Virus record (IMG/VR): IMGVR_UViG_3300047374_000556
Location: 1-64,000 of that record
DNA: 64,000 bases
Reading direction: 5' to 3' (one strand)
Source: a virus
The notes under the pieces are model-generated. The model had not been told where the DNA came from and did not search any database. It was given only the letters and a program-made list of their open reading frames with translations. How positions within the stretch are numbered: the first letter of the stretch is position 1; the number at the start of each line of letters is the position of its first letter. Position numbers and translations under genes: made by a program. Shown here one piece after another: positions 1-7,415 of this stretch.

Positions 1-212
1 ATATAAGCACCAAACTCATCGTCATCCATGTGCGATGTTCCACCTTGAGGTTCGCAGAAAACAACTTCTGCATTTTGTCTCCACGCTTTACTAATCTCCG
101 AATCAGCATCTAGTTCAAGGAACGCTTTATTTTGAGCATCTTCGGGCGAATCTGCTTCAACCTCAAAAGTACGATATGTCGTACTTGCCATTTCTACTTC
201 GTATGTTTTCAT
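1..212 (-). CDS. small phage protein, C-terminus cut by the window edge
   Basis: The reading frame opens at an ATG at 212 and runs off the left edge, giving 70 visible codons (MKTYEVEMASTTYRTFEVEA...). The alternating pattern of a short beta-rich N-terminus followed by an acidic EDAQ helix is typical of small phage proteins that end in an 'xxEAxx' helix, but I recognise no named family. The promoter at 219-247 places the expected transcription start on the ATG. Function unknown. Confidence 0.75.
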   Translation of the reverse strand, partial: MKTYEVEMASTTYRTFEVEADSPEDAQNKAFLELDADSEISKAWRQNAEVVFCEPQGGTSHMDDDEFGAY

Positions 213-218
213 GTTATA

Positions 219-247
219 ATCCTAATTTAGTTTTTTGTTATTGTCAA
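219..247 (-). promoter_or_regulatory. sigma70-like promoter, leaderless type
   Basis: On the minus strand TTGACA, 17 bases, TAGGAT, then 6 bases to the ATG at 212. The expected start point falls on the A of the start codon. Confidence 0.7.
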
Positions 248-250
248 GTA

Positions 251-502
251 TTAATAGATATAAATTGGAGTGTATTCACCGACATACGCTCCATCAATAT
301 TAAAATAAAAATATTCTTGAGCTTCTTCCACGCTCATATTGTCTCTTTCTGTGAGAGTCTCAAGAATAGAATCAACAGAGTATACAACTCTACCTTTAGT
401 ATCATGACCAAGAATAGAATCATCAAACCCATCGGCAAACATTGCTTCGGGATTCATTTCTTTAATTTCTTCAAGCAACTCTTTTCTTCTGTTTTCGTTC
501 AT
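251..502 (-). CDS. conserved phage hypothetical protein (83 aa)
   Basis: An 83-residue acidic protein starting MNENRRKELL and ending in VGEYTPIYIY. The phrase NPEAMFADGFDDSILG followed by a regulatory-looking SVDSILETLTERDNMSVEEAQEYFYFN is a pattern I recall from many small phage proteins of unknown function. It starts directly downstream of its own promoter (509-537), with the -10 box only six bases from the ATG. No catalytic motif is visible. Confidence 0.8.
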   Translation of the reverse strand: MNENRRKELLEEIKEMNPEAMFADGFDDSILGHDTKGRVVYSVDSILETLTERDNMSVEEAQEYFYFNIDGAYVGEYTPIYIY

Positions 503-508
503 GATTTA

Positions 509-537
509 AGTATGAACCAACAAAAGTGATATGTCAA
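509..537 (-). promoter_or_regulatory. sigma70-like promoter, leaderless type
   Basis: TTGACA, 17 bases, CATACT, six bases, then the ATG at 502. The -35 box lies inside the 3' end of the small upstream gene at 534-629. Confidence 0.7.
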
Positions 538-629
538 GACTTTTTTTTCTGCTTATGGATTTTTGTTTCTGCTCGCAACTTGTGAAGGTCTTCTATAATC
601 TTCAAGCCTTTATAGTTTAAGCAGATCAT
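534..629 (-). CDS. tiny basic protein (31 aa)
   Basis: A 31-codon frame (MICLNYKGLK...) whose ATG overlaps the TGA of the preceding gene in an ATGA arrangement, the usual sign of translational coupling. The C-terminus is lysine-rich. It also carries the -35 box of the next promoter in its last codons. Coding status rests only on the coupling and on the dense packing around it. Confidence 0.45.
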   Translation of the reverse strand: MICLNYKGLKIIEDLHKLRAETKIHKQKKKS

Positions 630-829
630 TGATGGCAGTTGCCCCCACAACAATCATCAGTACCTTTATCCTCGCAAATTTGCTCCAACGAATCAATACT
701 TAAATTAACATTATTTTTTATTAAATTAAGTTCTATCTCTGACGCAATTATTTCTCTTGCCGAATCTGATTCTAGGTTTACTTGTAAGTCAGCAAAATTT
801 TTTAAAACTTTAATTATTATTTCTTTCAT
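626..829 (-). CDS. small protein with a cysteine-rich tail (67 aa)
   Basis: A 67-residue protein: a leucine- and glutamate-rich helical body and a C-terminal tail with C-E-D-K, then DDCCGGNCHQ, which could bind a metal ion. The stop codon overlaps the start of the 31-aa gene downstream. No family recognised; the clustered Cys/His tail is the only functional hint. Confidence 0.7.
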   Translation of the reverse strand: MKEIIIKVLKNFADLQVNLESDSAREIIASEIELNLIKNNVNLSIDSLEQICEDKGTDDCCGGNCHQ

Positions 830-832
830 TAT

Positions 833-949
833 TTAATCTTTTCCTGTTAATATATACACTACTAATAAATACATCATAATGATGAAAATTCCAATACAAG
901 CGAAGAGTTCGTATATTTGTTTTAATTTATGTTTTAACTTTTTTAGCAT
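833..949 (-). CDS. small single-span membrane protein (38 aa)
   Basis: A 38-codon frame starting MLKKLKHKLKQIYELF with one strongly hydrophobic segment (CIGIFIIMMYLLVVYIL) after a basic N-terminus, so it should be inner-membrane with the N-terminus in the cytoplasm. Its start lies 23 bases inside the end of the 93-aa gene upstream, and it leads into the 67-aa gene. It is one of several tiny membrane proteins in this region. Confidence 0.55.
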   Translation of the reverse strand: MLKKLKHKLKQIYELFACIGIFIIMMYLLVVYILTGKD

Positions 950-1208
950 ACTCTATATTTGATTTATACATCTCTTTCTGCATCTTTAGCTCGCTAGTAT
1001 CTTGTTTTAGTAGGCGAATACCTTTGTCTTCTGTCATCTTACCATCAAGAATCTCTCTTACAATTAACTCGATGTTACGAGTTGTAATGCGATACGGATG
1101 ACTTCTGCAAAGAAACTTATAAAAGCGACCACTAATTTTTCCATTCTTTAGTTTTTTGTGCAAGAACCTTCTGTAATTGCAGTTTTTAGTATTATGTATT
1201 GTTTTCAT
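927..1208 (-). CDS. basic hypothetical protein (93 aa)
   Basis: A 93-residue protein, strongly basic in the first 40 residues (KNCNYRRFLHKKLKNGK) and helical afterwards (MTEDKGIRLLKQD...). It overlaps the stop of the GIY-YIG gene by four bases, so it probably belongs to the same transcript. The positive N-terminus could touch nucleic acid, but no known domain is visible. Confidence 0.7.
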   Translation of the reverse strand: MKTIHNTKNCNYRRFLHKKLKNGKISGRFYKFLCRSHPYRITTRNIELIVREILDGKMTEDKGIRLLKQDTSELKMQKEMYKSNIEYAKKVKT

Positions 1209-1858
1209 TTATGTTGATTTTTTAATTCTTTCCAATTAACACCTAAGCGATTAATTTGTTGCCTTAGATTAACCTCATTGAAGCGAGTAAGTTGTTTATG
1301 TAAGTTTGATCCACTAAAGCAATGACCACTTCTTGTTTTTACTCCTTTATTATTAAGAAATTTGGCGACATTTTTAAGATTTGGGTTTTCTAAAGTGTCA
1401 ATAGCTTCTTGTATTAAACCAAATAGATTTACTTCTTTAGCCCAATTTATTGCATATTGCCTTCTCTTGGTAGCACTTTTTTGCCCAAGTAATTTAGCTT
1501 GCTCGTTATTAGATAAAAATTTTAATGGACTTTTAATTTTTTTGATTTCAGTAGAATTTAAATTTTTAAATGAGTTTTTAATTTCTTTTATTTTATTCAA
1601 AAATAATTCTTCGTTAAGATAAAACCATTCACCTCTATAATGAAATTCCATAAGATTTTTATGAAAAAAGGGTTCTAGCTTGTCGGCATTTGCATCATAT
1701 ATTTTTTCAATTAAATATAATTTTCTTGGGTTACCTATTTGTATATGTCTATACCTTCCTGCATCATATTTTCTTTTAGAATCACAACCTTTTCCTATCT
1801 TGAAATAATTTTTTGATCTTTTGTTGCTCTCTCTAAGTATATAAATGTATTCATTCAT
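1205..1858 (-). CDS. GIY-YIG / T5orf172-type nuclease-like protein
   Basis: The first 95 or so residues match the T5orf172/Mug113 branch of GIY-YIG nucleases: YIYILRES near the start, YFKIGKG about ten residues later (the GIY and YIG equivalents), then GNPRKLYLIEKI and GEWFYL. The C-terminal third contains FLNNKGVKTRSGHCFSGSNL, which resembles the DNA-binding helix module of serine recombinases and may target DNA. The layout suggests a site-selective or homing-type endonuclease. It starts in an ATGA overlap with the 54-aa gene upstream. Confidence 0.7.
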   Translation of the reverse strand: MNEYIYILRESNKRSKNYFKIGKGCDSKRKYDAGRYRHIQIGNPRKLYLIEKIYDANADKLEPFFHKNLMEFHYRGEWFYLNEELFLNKIKEIKNSFKNLNSTEIKKIKSPLKFLSNNEQAKLLGQKSATKRRQYAINWAKEVNLFGLIQEAIDTLENPNLKNVAKFLNNKGVKTRSGHCFSGSNLHKQLTRFNEVNLRQQINRLGVNWKELKNQHK

Positions 1859-2019
1859 AATTTAACATATCTTTTATTTTCGCCATTTAATGTAAGCAAC
1901 TTATTTAAATCATAAGCCTCATCTTTTGTTAAGATAATTGTTTTATTTGTTGGGATTCTTTCGTGACCATGTGGGCGATTCCAATCAATAATAATGTATT
2001 CACTTTTTTCTTGATTCAT
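1855..2019 (-). CDS. small hypothetical protein (54 aa)
   Basis: A 54-codon frame (MNQEKSEYIIIDWNRPHGHERIP...) bridging thyX and the GIY-YIG gene. Its start lies 20 bases inside the end of thyX and its TGA overlaps the downstream ATG. This two-sided coupling makes it very likely to be translated. It looks like a compact beta-hairpin plus helix; function unknown. Confidence 0.65.
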   Translation of the reverse strand: MNQEKSEYIIIDWNRPHGHERIPTNKTIILTKDEAYDLNKLLTLNGENKRYVKL

Positions 2020-2629
2020 TGAATGCTTCTAATGTATATTTGAATGGTTGTCCTTCAATATTAGTTACTAACTCTAACATCGTTAAGGCTATTTCTCTAA
2101 TTTCTTTTTGTGCGTGTTCACTATTTCTAAGATTTAAAAAATTTGCAAAGCTACGCATATTGAGCATCACATCTGCTTGTATCCGAGAATTGTAAGTCTT
2201 GAAGAATCTAGCAGACTCTTTCGCTCTTTTCCTGCCTAAGATTGGCTCAAGTTCTTCTAGGCATGAATGATATAAGTTATTACCTTCATCACTATAATCA
2301 ATTAATTTTTGCTTCCATTTATTTGGGAAATCATTGGGGATGAATATTTTATCTTCTTTTAATTCTTTGTACCTTGCTGACTCTGCATTAATCGAAGCAA
2401 TTCTATGCTTCAGTAAATGTATATGACTAGCAATTTCTGTATCGACTAAAAAATGAACAACACCTTTTTCAAAGGGAGTTTCGTGACCATTACTCCAAAG
2501 CATATTAATAAGCTTGGGAATGCGTTGTTTTTTTTCTTCAGTTAAATTCCTGCTTGTGCTTGTCCACGCTGAACAGGCAATAATTTCATCACTACCATAG
2601 TGACCTAATAATTCCACTTCATTATTCAT
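2000..2629 (-). CDS. thyX: FAD-dependent thymidylate synthase ThyX
   Basis: A 209-residue flavoprotein converting dUMP to dTMP with methylene-tetrahydrofolate and NADPH. The ThyX signature is present as HLLKHRIASINAESARY near residues 70-90; the usual RHR is KHR here, a conservative change. Further family phrases are ETPFEK near residue 50 and MRSFANFLNLRNSEHAQKEIR near residue 160. Length fits the family (about 200-250). Phage ThyX supplies dTMP during replication and fits with the dNMP kinase at 15.8 kb. Confidence 0.93.
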   Translation of the reverse strand: MNNEVELLGHYGSDEIIACSAWTSTSRNLTEEKKQRIPKLINMLWSNGHETPFEKGVVHFLVDTEIASHIHLLKHRIASINAESARYKELKEDKIFIPNDFPNKWKQKLIDYSDEGNNLYHSCLEELEPILGRKRAKESARFFKTYNSRIQADVMLNMRSFANFLNLRNSEHAQKEIREIALTMLELVTNIEGQPFKYTLEAFNESRKK

Positions 2630-2849
2630 GTAGTTTTCTTTTTTTAACTTCTTTAGTTAATTCTTTTAATTGTTCATCAGATAATTTTGGGGCATGATAT
2701 TTCCATACCTCGCCTTCTTTATCTAGCTTAGAACTTAGCAACATTATTTTGTTATAAAATGGATACAACCAACTAAGGCAATTAAAATACAAAAGCCGAC
2801 TAACCAAATCTCCACAATAATATAAAAATTTACTCAGAATTAATTTCAT
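2622..2849 (-). CDS. small amphipathic phage protein (75 aa)
   Basis: A 75-residue protein with an aromatic, moderately hydrophobic first half (KFLYYCGDLVSRLLYF...LYPFYNKIMLLS) and a charged helical end. Similar 'KLLYYxGDxxSR...YPxYNKxMLxS' proteins occur in many phages with no assigned function. It overlaps both neighbours by 8-20 bases, in line with one polycistronic unit with thyX. Membrane association is possible but not proven. Confidence 0.7.
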   Translation of the reverse strand: MKLILSKFLYYCGDLVSRLLYFNCLSWLYPFYNKIMLLSSKLDKEGEVWKYHAPKLSDEQLKELTKEVKKRKLHE

Positions 2850-3120
2850 CTAATTTTGATCTAATTGCGTCTTCGCAAAGTTGATTAAATGTAATTCCCG
2901 ATTCATGTGCAAACTTCATATATTTAAGAAGTTCTTCATCGTCAAATTCTAGCTCAACGCTTTCGTATTTAATTTTGCGAATCAGAACTGCACCATCCCT
3001 TTCTTCAAACTTTAACTCATCACCTTCTTCCCAACCTAATCGACCAAGAGCATCATCGGGTATACGAAAAAATAATTCACCTTCGGGAGTTTCTTTTAAT
3101 TCTATCTCGTATTCTGTCAT
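2830..3120 (-). CDS. AbrB/MazE-like DNA-binding protein with helical tail
   Basis: The first 50 residues follow the swapped-hairpin AbrB/SpoVT pattern (GELFFRIPDDALGRLGWEEGDELKF then GAVLIRK). The C-terminal half (DDEELLKYMKFAHESGITFNQLCEDAIRSKL) looks like a ribbon-helix-helix or helical dimerisation segment. Such proteins are usually transcription regulators or antitoxins. No partner toxin is visible beside it, so a phage regulator is more likely. Assignment is by pattern only. Confidence 0.6.
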   Translation of the reverse strand: MTEYEIELKETPEGELFFRIPDDALGRLGWEEGDELKFEERDGAVLIRKIKYESVELEFDDEELLKYMKFAHESGITFNQLCEDAIRSKLDEINSE

Positions 3121-3122
3121 AT

Positions 3123-3485
3123 CTATTTAAACATATCGTATTCATCGAAATCATCATCTTCGGGACGATAAAGATTATTTTGCCATTCCTCTACCCTCTT
3201 TTTTCTTTCTGAAAAAGACTCTTTAGATTCATGCAAACATTCGTTGTGCCATTTGTTCACTATCGCATTTGAGCCACTTTGATGACCTTGCAGATTCTGC
3301 TCTAATTCTTCTTCAGTAAACCATTTATACTCTGTATTAAATAATGCGTCTACATTGCATGGATGGTATCCCATACTTACAAGCAAGCTCTTGAACATAT
3401 CTGCAACACTCTCAACATCATGGTCTTCATCAGATTCAATAGTATATGTTTTCCCGTAGTTAGTTACTTGTATTTTCATTTCCAA
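3123..3485 (-). CDS. hypothetical protein (120 aa)
   Basis: A 120-residue acidic protein beginning MEMKIQVTNYGKTYTIES. The second in-frame ATG (MKIQV, 3479) is an equally good start. Residues 10-50 (DHDVESVADMFKSLLVSMGY) resemble small phage proteins of unknown role; the tail is highly acidic (PEDDDFDEYD). It lies three bases upstream of the AbrB-like gene. Confidence 0.7.
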   Translation of the reverse strand: MEMKIQVTNYGKTYTIESDEDHDVESVADMFKSLLVSMGYHPCNVDALFNTEYKWFTEEELEQNLQGHQSGSNAIVNKWHNECLHESKESFSERKKRVEEWQNNLYRPEDDDFDEYDMFK

Positions 3486-3652
3486 TCTTCCTCTAATATA
3501 TATTTTTTATTAACTCTATTCATCTTAAATGCACGATTCTTTGTATTGGCTTCAAATTTGGATAGATTAGCATGACCTAAATAAGCATAAGGCGGTTTTG
3601 CTAAAGTATTAATGAGAATGTATTTACTAATTTTTGTATTATCTTCTATCAT
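3476..3652 (-). CDS. small basic phage protein (58 aa)
   Basis: The frame can be extended to 3688, but the promoter at 3660-3688 lies inside that extension and its expected start point is at the ATG at 3652 (MIEDNTKISK), so I choose the 58-residue form. The phrase ILINTLAKPPYAYLGHANLSKFEANTKNRAFKMNR is compact and basic; similar proteins exist in phages without known function. Confidence 0.65.
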   Translation of the reverse strand: MIEDNTKISKYILINTLAKPPYAYLGHANLSKFEANTKNRAFKMNRVNKKYILEEDWK

Positions 3653-3659
3653 GTATATA

Positions 3660-3688
3660 ATGATATTATTTATTCTTGTTTTTGTCAA
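3660..3688 (-). promoter_or_regulatory. sigma70-like promoter, leaderless type
   Basis: TTGACA, 17 bases, TATCAT, seven bases, then the ATG at 3652. It overlaps the 3' end of the 47-aa gene upstream. Confidence 0.75.
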
Positions 3689-3809
3689 GAAGTTTTTTTG
3701 CCTTGCGAACTTTTCTCCAATTTATTTCAGAATAGTTGTCTCTAAATTTTTTTGAAGCATTATTTCTAGGCGAATCGCCTTTGCCATTTCCGCTTGATTT
3801 TTTCTTCAT
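3666..3809 (-). CDS. small GKGDSPR-motif phage protein (47 aa)
   Basis: A 47-codon basic protein beginning MKKKSSGNGKGDSPRNN and continuing KKFRDNYSEINW. The GKGD(S/K)PR...F...(Y/F)xxNxxxIxW pattern is widespread in phage genomes, although the function is unknown. Its ATG shares one base with the TAA of the 123-aa gene upstream (TAATG), supporting translation. Confidence 0.7.
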   Translation of the reverse strand: MKKKSSGNGKGDSPRNNASKKFRDNYSEINWRKVRKAKKLLDKNKNK

Positions 3810-4180
3810 TAGTTCCAATCAAAATCTATGTTGTATCCTATTGCCCTTCTTTTATTCCAACCTTTAGATGGGCAGGTTACTTCAATACAAATATCTCTGC
3901 CTAAGTGATCGCCATCTATAATTGGAGCACCCTCTTTATCCATTTCTTCCACCCAATCTATATTTAGGTCATTAAATGCAAAAAGATCATATTCCGATTC
4001 GTCATCTAACCACATAATCGGAGCAGACCAATCGTCCGTATTATCTTCTCGTCTGATTGTCAACCAACTTTGCGAGTAAGCGTTTGATATTTGATCCACA
4101 TTTGAGATATGTTCTGATGGTGGACGATTTCGATTGTATTGCTCTGTTAAATAATTATCTGATCTATTTTGCATATTCAT
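3809..4180 (-). CDS. hypothetical protein (123 aa)
   Basis: A 123-residue soluble acidic protein (MNMQNRSDNYLTEQYNRNRPP...). It has tryptophan-rich stretches (DDWSAPIMWLDDES) and an ending YNIDFDWN. No conserved domain recognised. It starts 17 bases before the end of the 195-aa gene upstream, so the two are probably co-translated. Confidence 0.65.
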   Translation of the reverse strand: MNMQNRSDNYLTEQYNRNRPPSEHISNVDQISNAYSQSWLTIRREDNTDDWSAPIMWLDDESEYDLFAFNDLNIDWVEEMDKEGAPIIDGDHLGRDICIEVTCPSKGWNKRRAIGYNIDFDWN

Positions 4181-4751
4181 ATTCCATTAATTCTTTTATT
4201 TGATCTCTTGCTGATTTCCAATAATGACTTTTCATTTCGTCAGTTTGACCACATTGTCCTGCTTTAACCATATTCATACTATAATCATGCCATATCTTGC
4301 ATATCTTGTCAATGTTTTTATCATCGGGTTTTACATTATAATGATTCCAACATCTTTCTCCATCAGCAGTTTCTGTCTCTATCCATTCCGCAGGAAAACC
4401 TTGGGAAAAATACATCAAGTTGTTATCTTTGGCGAACTTAAAAGCAAGAGACACAAAACTATCTTCTACTTCATACGACTCATAAAGATCAGCATCTTCG
4501 TACCAAGACTCATAAACACTAATCTCAAATTGAAAAGTGTCTTTAATTGCAACATATTCTTGTTGAAATTTTGGTCGGTTGTCGTCACCATGCTCTAGTA
4601 TGTCAACACTATTAAGTTTGCCATACCATTTCATGTGCCTCATAACTCTACTATTGTAGATGATCTTTTGAAACTCCTCAAGGAGTTCTGCATTAGACTT
4701 ATCCGTAAAGGATGTTCTTCTAAAACTAACTGATAAACCTTCTCCGCTCAT
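4164..4751 (-). CDS. hypothetical protein (195 aa)
   Basis: A 195-residue soluble protein, first gene of its unit, preceded by a leaderless-type promoter whose -10 box ends six bases before the ATG. The sequence is rich in Glu, Asp and aromatic residues (YESWYEDADLYESYEVED). No catalytic motif or membrane segment is visible, and no family is recognised. Confidence 0.7.
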   Translation of the reverse strand: MSGEGLSVSFRRTSFTDKSNAELLEEFQKIIYNSRVMRHMKWYGKLNSVDILEHGDDNRPKFQQEYVAIKDTFQFEISVYESWYEDADLYESYEVEDSFVSLAFKFAKDNNLMYFSQGFPAEWIETETADGERCWNHYNVKPDDKNIDKICKIWHDYSMNMVKAGQCGQTDEMKSHYWKSARDQIKELMEYEYAK

Positions 4752-4753
4752 AC

Positions 4754-4831
4754 TTAAAGACTAGCTATAATTATTAATATTGTCAACCCTATTATAAAAA
4801 ATAATTCAAATAAAAATATCCAATTATACAT
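4754..4831 (-). CDS. possible 25-aa hydrophobic peptide
   Basis: A 25-codon frame (MYNWIFLFELFFIIGL...) that is almost entirely hydrophobic, lying between the 53-aa gene and the 195-aa gene. An AAAGGT stretch sits upstream of the ATG. The promoter at 4758-4786 overlaps its second half, which may mean the frame is fortuitous. Listed as a possibility only. Confidence 0.25.
   Translation of the reverse strand: MYNWIFLFELFFIIGLTILIIIASL
4758..4786 (-). promoter_or_regulatory. sigma70-like promoter, leaderless type
   Basis: TTGACA, 17 bases, TAGTCT, six bases, then the ATG at 4751. Confidence 0.7.
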
Positions 4832-4832
4832 A

Positions 4833-4994
4833 TTAGCTTTTACCTTTTAAATAAAAATTCATTTCTTTTTTGATTGCCCTAGCAAGCTCTATTTGAGTTT
4901 GTTTTGATTGCAAGTTTGGAGAGAATGATGTTTCATAACCATTTTCTTTTAAAAAATTTTCAATGCCTTTCAATATTTGAGACTCAATGTTCAT
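4833..4994 (-). CDS. small hypothetical protein (53 aa)
   Basis: The upstream part of this frame shadows the neighbouring gene; the real gene probably begins at the ATG at 4994 (MNIESQILKGIENFLK...), 11 bases inside the end of the 128-aa gene. The 53-residue product looks helical and basic (ELARAIKKEMNFYLKGKS). No function assigned. Confidence 0.55.
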   Translation of the reverse strand: MNIESQILKGIENFLKENGYETSFSPNLQSKQTQIELARAIKKEMNFYLKGKS

Positions 4995-5370
4995 ATACAA
5001 TTTCTCCATTTCCATCTTTATTATAATTAAATAAATAATGTTCCCTATCTGTATCAATTTGATGATAAGGATTATCTTTATTTGGCGGATCAACTGCATA
5101 ACAAGCGACATCCCATGACCATTCACTAGGATCAGAATACTCAAACTCACCTGTTTCAGCATTTATTCTCCCTATGTCTTCGCCACAATGGATATTGTAA
5201 TCTACAAAAGTGCCATCTTCTAGCTTGTAACTATTCCAATAGTCAAAATTGTCACCTTCAGTTTCGACTTCGGGATTAAGCTCAACTTTTTTAATATGAG
5301 TTATCGCTAAATCAATTATTTCTAACGCAACTTTTTCGTCAACTCTCCAAAGTTTTCCTACTTCGATCAT
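4984..5370 (-). CDS. hypothetical protein (128 aa)
   Basis: A 128-residue acidic soluble protein (MIEVGKLWRVDEKVALEII...). The middle is rich in Asp, Glu and aromatic residues (FDYWNSYKLEDGTFVDYNIHCGED). It begins at the last base of the preceding 78-aa gene, so the two are coupled. No recognised domain. Confidence 0.7.
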   Translation of the reverse strand: MIEVGKLWRVDEKVALEIIDLAITHIKKVELNPEVETEGDNFDYWNSYKLEDGTFVDYNIHCGEDIGRINAETGEFEYSDPSEWSWDVACYAVDPPNKDNPYHQIDTDREHYLFNYNKDGNGEIVYEH

Positions 5371-5606
5371 TATTCTATGTCTCCTTCTTTATTTGATATA
5401 ATTCCTTTTTTAATTAACTGCTCAAAGACATTCCACATTTTTTGATAACGAGTCTCATGCAGTTGTTTTATGCCGATAAGCATATTTAATAATTGGTCTT
5501 CGGTATGTTTGATTGGAGAATCTCCAATCGCATATATCATTGTTTCTATATCTTCACCTACTTGGTGAACATCACTCATTGCATCTTCTAATTCAAATCT
5601 ATTCAT
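5370..5606 (-). CDS. conserved phage hypothetical protein (78 aa)
   Basis: A 78-residue, mainly helical protein. Its core EDQLLNMLIGIKQLHETRYQKMWNVFEQLIKKG belongs to a small phage protein type I recall from several genomes, with unknown role. It is the first gene after the promoter at 5615-5642, whose -10 ends eight bases before the ATG. Confidence 0.7.
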   Translation of the reverse strand: MNRFELEDAMSDVHQVGEDIETMIYAIGDSPIKHTEDQLLNMLIGIKQLHETRYQKMWNVFEQLIKKGIISNKEGDIE

Positions 5607-5614
5607 AGTATTTA

Positions 5615-5642
5615 ATTATGTAGGTTTTTTATTATTTGTCAA
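5615..5642 (-). promoter_or_regulatory. sigma70-like promoter, near-leaderless type
   Basis: TTGACA, 16 bases, CATAAT, eight bases, then the ATG at 5606. It overlaps the 3' end of the HNH gene. Confidence 0.6.
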
Positions 5643-6339
5643 GGGTTATTTTAAAATAAGGAGACAACGGATTTTTAAAAGACTCTTTATTTATAGCCCA
5701 ACGAGTTTTTATATAGGCGTATCGCTCATAACTATGATTACTTTTTGCTATGTTTTCAGAAAGTTTGATGATTTGTAAATTATCTTGATGATGTGAGCCG
5801 CCCTTCGAGATCGGTATTAAATGATCGACAGACCATTTAGTTTCTCCATAACTATCAAGGGCAATTCTATTATTGATTATTTGTTTGATTATTAAATTAT
5901 CAGAAGATAGTAAAATGGCGGATTTTTTCCTACACCTTCTTAACTGCTCATGGTGAGCTTTTAAAACAGGATCGATTGGTCTTCTTTTTTCTTTATTGTA
6001 GACTCTTTGAGTTCTGCGTCTTTTATTAATTACATCATTATGATTTTTTAAAACACAAAGCAAGATAAAAAAAAATAAATCAAGGTATTGTTTTAAATAA
6101 AAAAAGTGCGTCAAGTTTTCGTTAATAATTCGTAAGTATTTTTTACGATATTGCTTTGATATGCTTTTAATTAATCGTTCTTCATTGTAGTTAGTTTCAG
6201 CCTTCCATTTTGCAGTCCTTTTGTTTCTACAAGGAATGCAATAAATATTTTTGCCATCTTTTTTAGAAGAATCTTTAGTGAATTGATCTAAGGATTTTAA
6301 TTCTCCACAATCGAGACATTTTTTACAATCACAAGGCAT
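5632..6339 (-). CDS. HNH endonuclease with N-terminal zinc-finger-like motif
   Basis: A 235-residue protein. The N-terminus has paired cysteines (CDCKKCLDCG, then YCIPCRNKR) fitting a small zinc finger for DNA binding. Near residues 165-195 the HNH core reads WSVDHLIPISKGGSHHQDNLQIIKLSENIAKSN, with the first catalytic-type His in VDHL and the NLQ Asn. Between them, around residues 78-100, is an odd hydrophobic segment (FFYLKQYLDLFFFILLCVL) over a T/A-run-rich DNA stretch, unusual for this family. Phage HNH enzymes of this form are often homing or packaging-associated nucleases. It follows the UVDE gene by nine bases. Confidence 0.8.
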   Translation of the reverse strand: MPCDCKKCLDCGELKSLDQFTKDSSKKDGKNIYCIPCRNKRTAKWKAETNYNEERLIKSISKQYRKKYLRIINENLTHFFYLKQYLDLFFFILLCVLKNHNDVINKRRRTQRVYNKEKRRPIDPVLKAHHEQLRRCRKKSAILLSSDNLIIKQIINNRIALDSYGETKWSVDHLIPISKGGSHHQDNLQIIKLSENIAKSNHSYERYAYIKTRWAINKESFKNPLSPYFKITLDK

Positions 6340-6348
6340 GACAAGATT

Positions 6349-7359
6349 TTAGCTTAACCCCCCTGCCATTTGTTTTTGTAAGAGTTTAATAGCTTTATCC
6401 TTTGCCTTTGTTTCTACCTCGAAAATTGCAGGATATTGAGGGTCAATAGCAATATGTGGTGGAAAATTACCGAATGCGACATAGTCTGCATGAGAACGAG
6501 GCTTTTCGGGTTTACCCTCTGACCAATGAAAGACAGGAGAAATAAAATGATTGTCTCCTTCTCCATTATTAACCCATGTATATGCACAACGCTCGGCTTG
6601 CCATTTAATAGATGATTCCTCTGATGGATTGCAAGTATGATGTAAATTGTCAAAACAAACAGGAATATTTGCGTTGAATGTTTCAAATAAATACTCGCTA
6701 AATTTAATGCAGTTATCTACATTAAAGAAACCTTTGTCTTCGTTCTCAATAGTTATTCGATTGTAAACACCTCTATCGCACATAGAAAGATTGCGAAAGA
6801 ATCTAGTAGCAACAACTTCTAGCGTCTCATCCGCTTTGGGCGAATAATTAATATGTATATTCATTGGAGCAGTATGGTCTTGAGGTAATCCGACCATATC
6901 GAGAACTCTTGCTTGAAAATTCAGTTCATTTATTGTGCGATTAACTTTATCCCTATCGGGAGACGCAAGAACATTAAACTGATCGGGATGCGATCCTATT
7001 GATATATTAAAGCGTTTGGCGATTAAACCTATAAACTCTAACCCTTTTTCGATTCTTGCTTTGTGAGGCAATTCTGCCATAGAAATTTCTAAAGTCTGAT
7101 CGGTAAGGAGAGGGAAAAGAGCAGAGCTAAGACGATAATGCCTAATGTCCGAGGCATGGCAATGATTGACAATATATTGAGTAACAACAACATTGTGCAA
7201 AATTCTTTCAGATAATTGATTGATAGCTTCATCCCTGCCTTGAGAACTACACAAGTCATTAAATCTTTTGCGAGTCATAGTCCTAAAGGAATATTTAACT
7301 TTGTCTTTCTCTTTGAGTTGCTCGCTAATGCAAGTTAAGCCTAGTATTTGTTGTGACAT
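6349..7359 (-). CDS. uvsE: UV damage endonuclease (UVDE/UvsE family)
   Basis: A 336-residue TIM-barrel nuclease that cuts 5' of UV photoproducts and other lesions. Family motifs appear in order: YRLSSALFPLL, IGSHPDQFNVLASP, NIHINYSP, ITIENEDKG, PVCFDNLHHTCNPS, FHWSEG, HADYV and EVETKAKDKAI. The metal-binding His, Glu and Asp residues of the family are therefore kept. It is driven by a strong leaderless-type promoter (7366-7394). A second, degenerate copy of this fold lies at 34.1-35.2 kb. Confidence 0.93.
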   Translation of the reverse strand: MSQQILGLTCISEQLKEKDKVKYSFRTMTRKRFNDLCSSQGRDEAINQLSERILHNVVVTQYIVNHCHASDIRHYRLSSALFPLLTDQTLEISMAELPHKARIEKGLEFIGLIAKRFNISIGSHPDQFNVLASPDRDKVNRTINELNFQARVLDMVGLPQDHTAPMNIHINYSPKADETLEVVATRFFRNLSMCDRGVYNRITIENEDKGFFNVDNCIKFSEYLFETFNANIPVCFDNLHHTCNPSEESSIKWQAERCAYTWVNNGEGDNHFISPVFHWSEGKPEKPRSHADYVAFGNFPPHIAIDPQYPAIFEVETKAKDKAIKLLQKQMAGGLS

Positions 7360-7365
7360 ATTATA

Positions 7366-7394
7366 ACTATAAGGGACATGATCTAACCTGTCAA
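7366..7394 (-). promoter_or_regulatory. strong sigma70-like promoter, leaderless type
   Basis: TTGACA, 17 bases, TATAGT, then TATAAT and ATG. The -10, discriminator and start codon are identical in sequence to the promoter at 45600-45628. Confidence 0.85.
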
Positions 7395-7415
7395 GTTTTT
7401 TGTGTATTCCTTAGT

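Noticed and set aside
176-529. Plus-strand frame opposite the first two small genes
   Set aside because: It has no promoter or coupling, and the minus-strand frames fit the operon pattern; it is a shadow.
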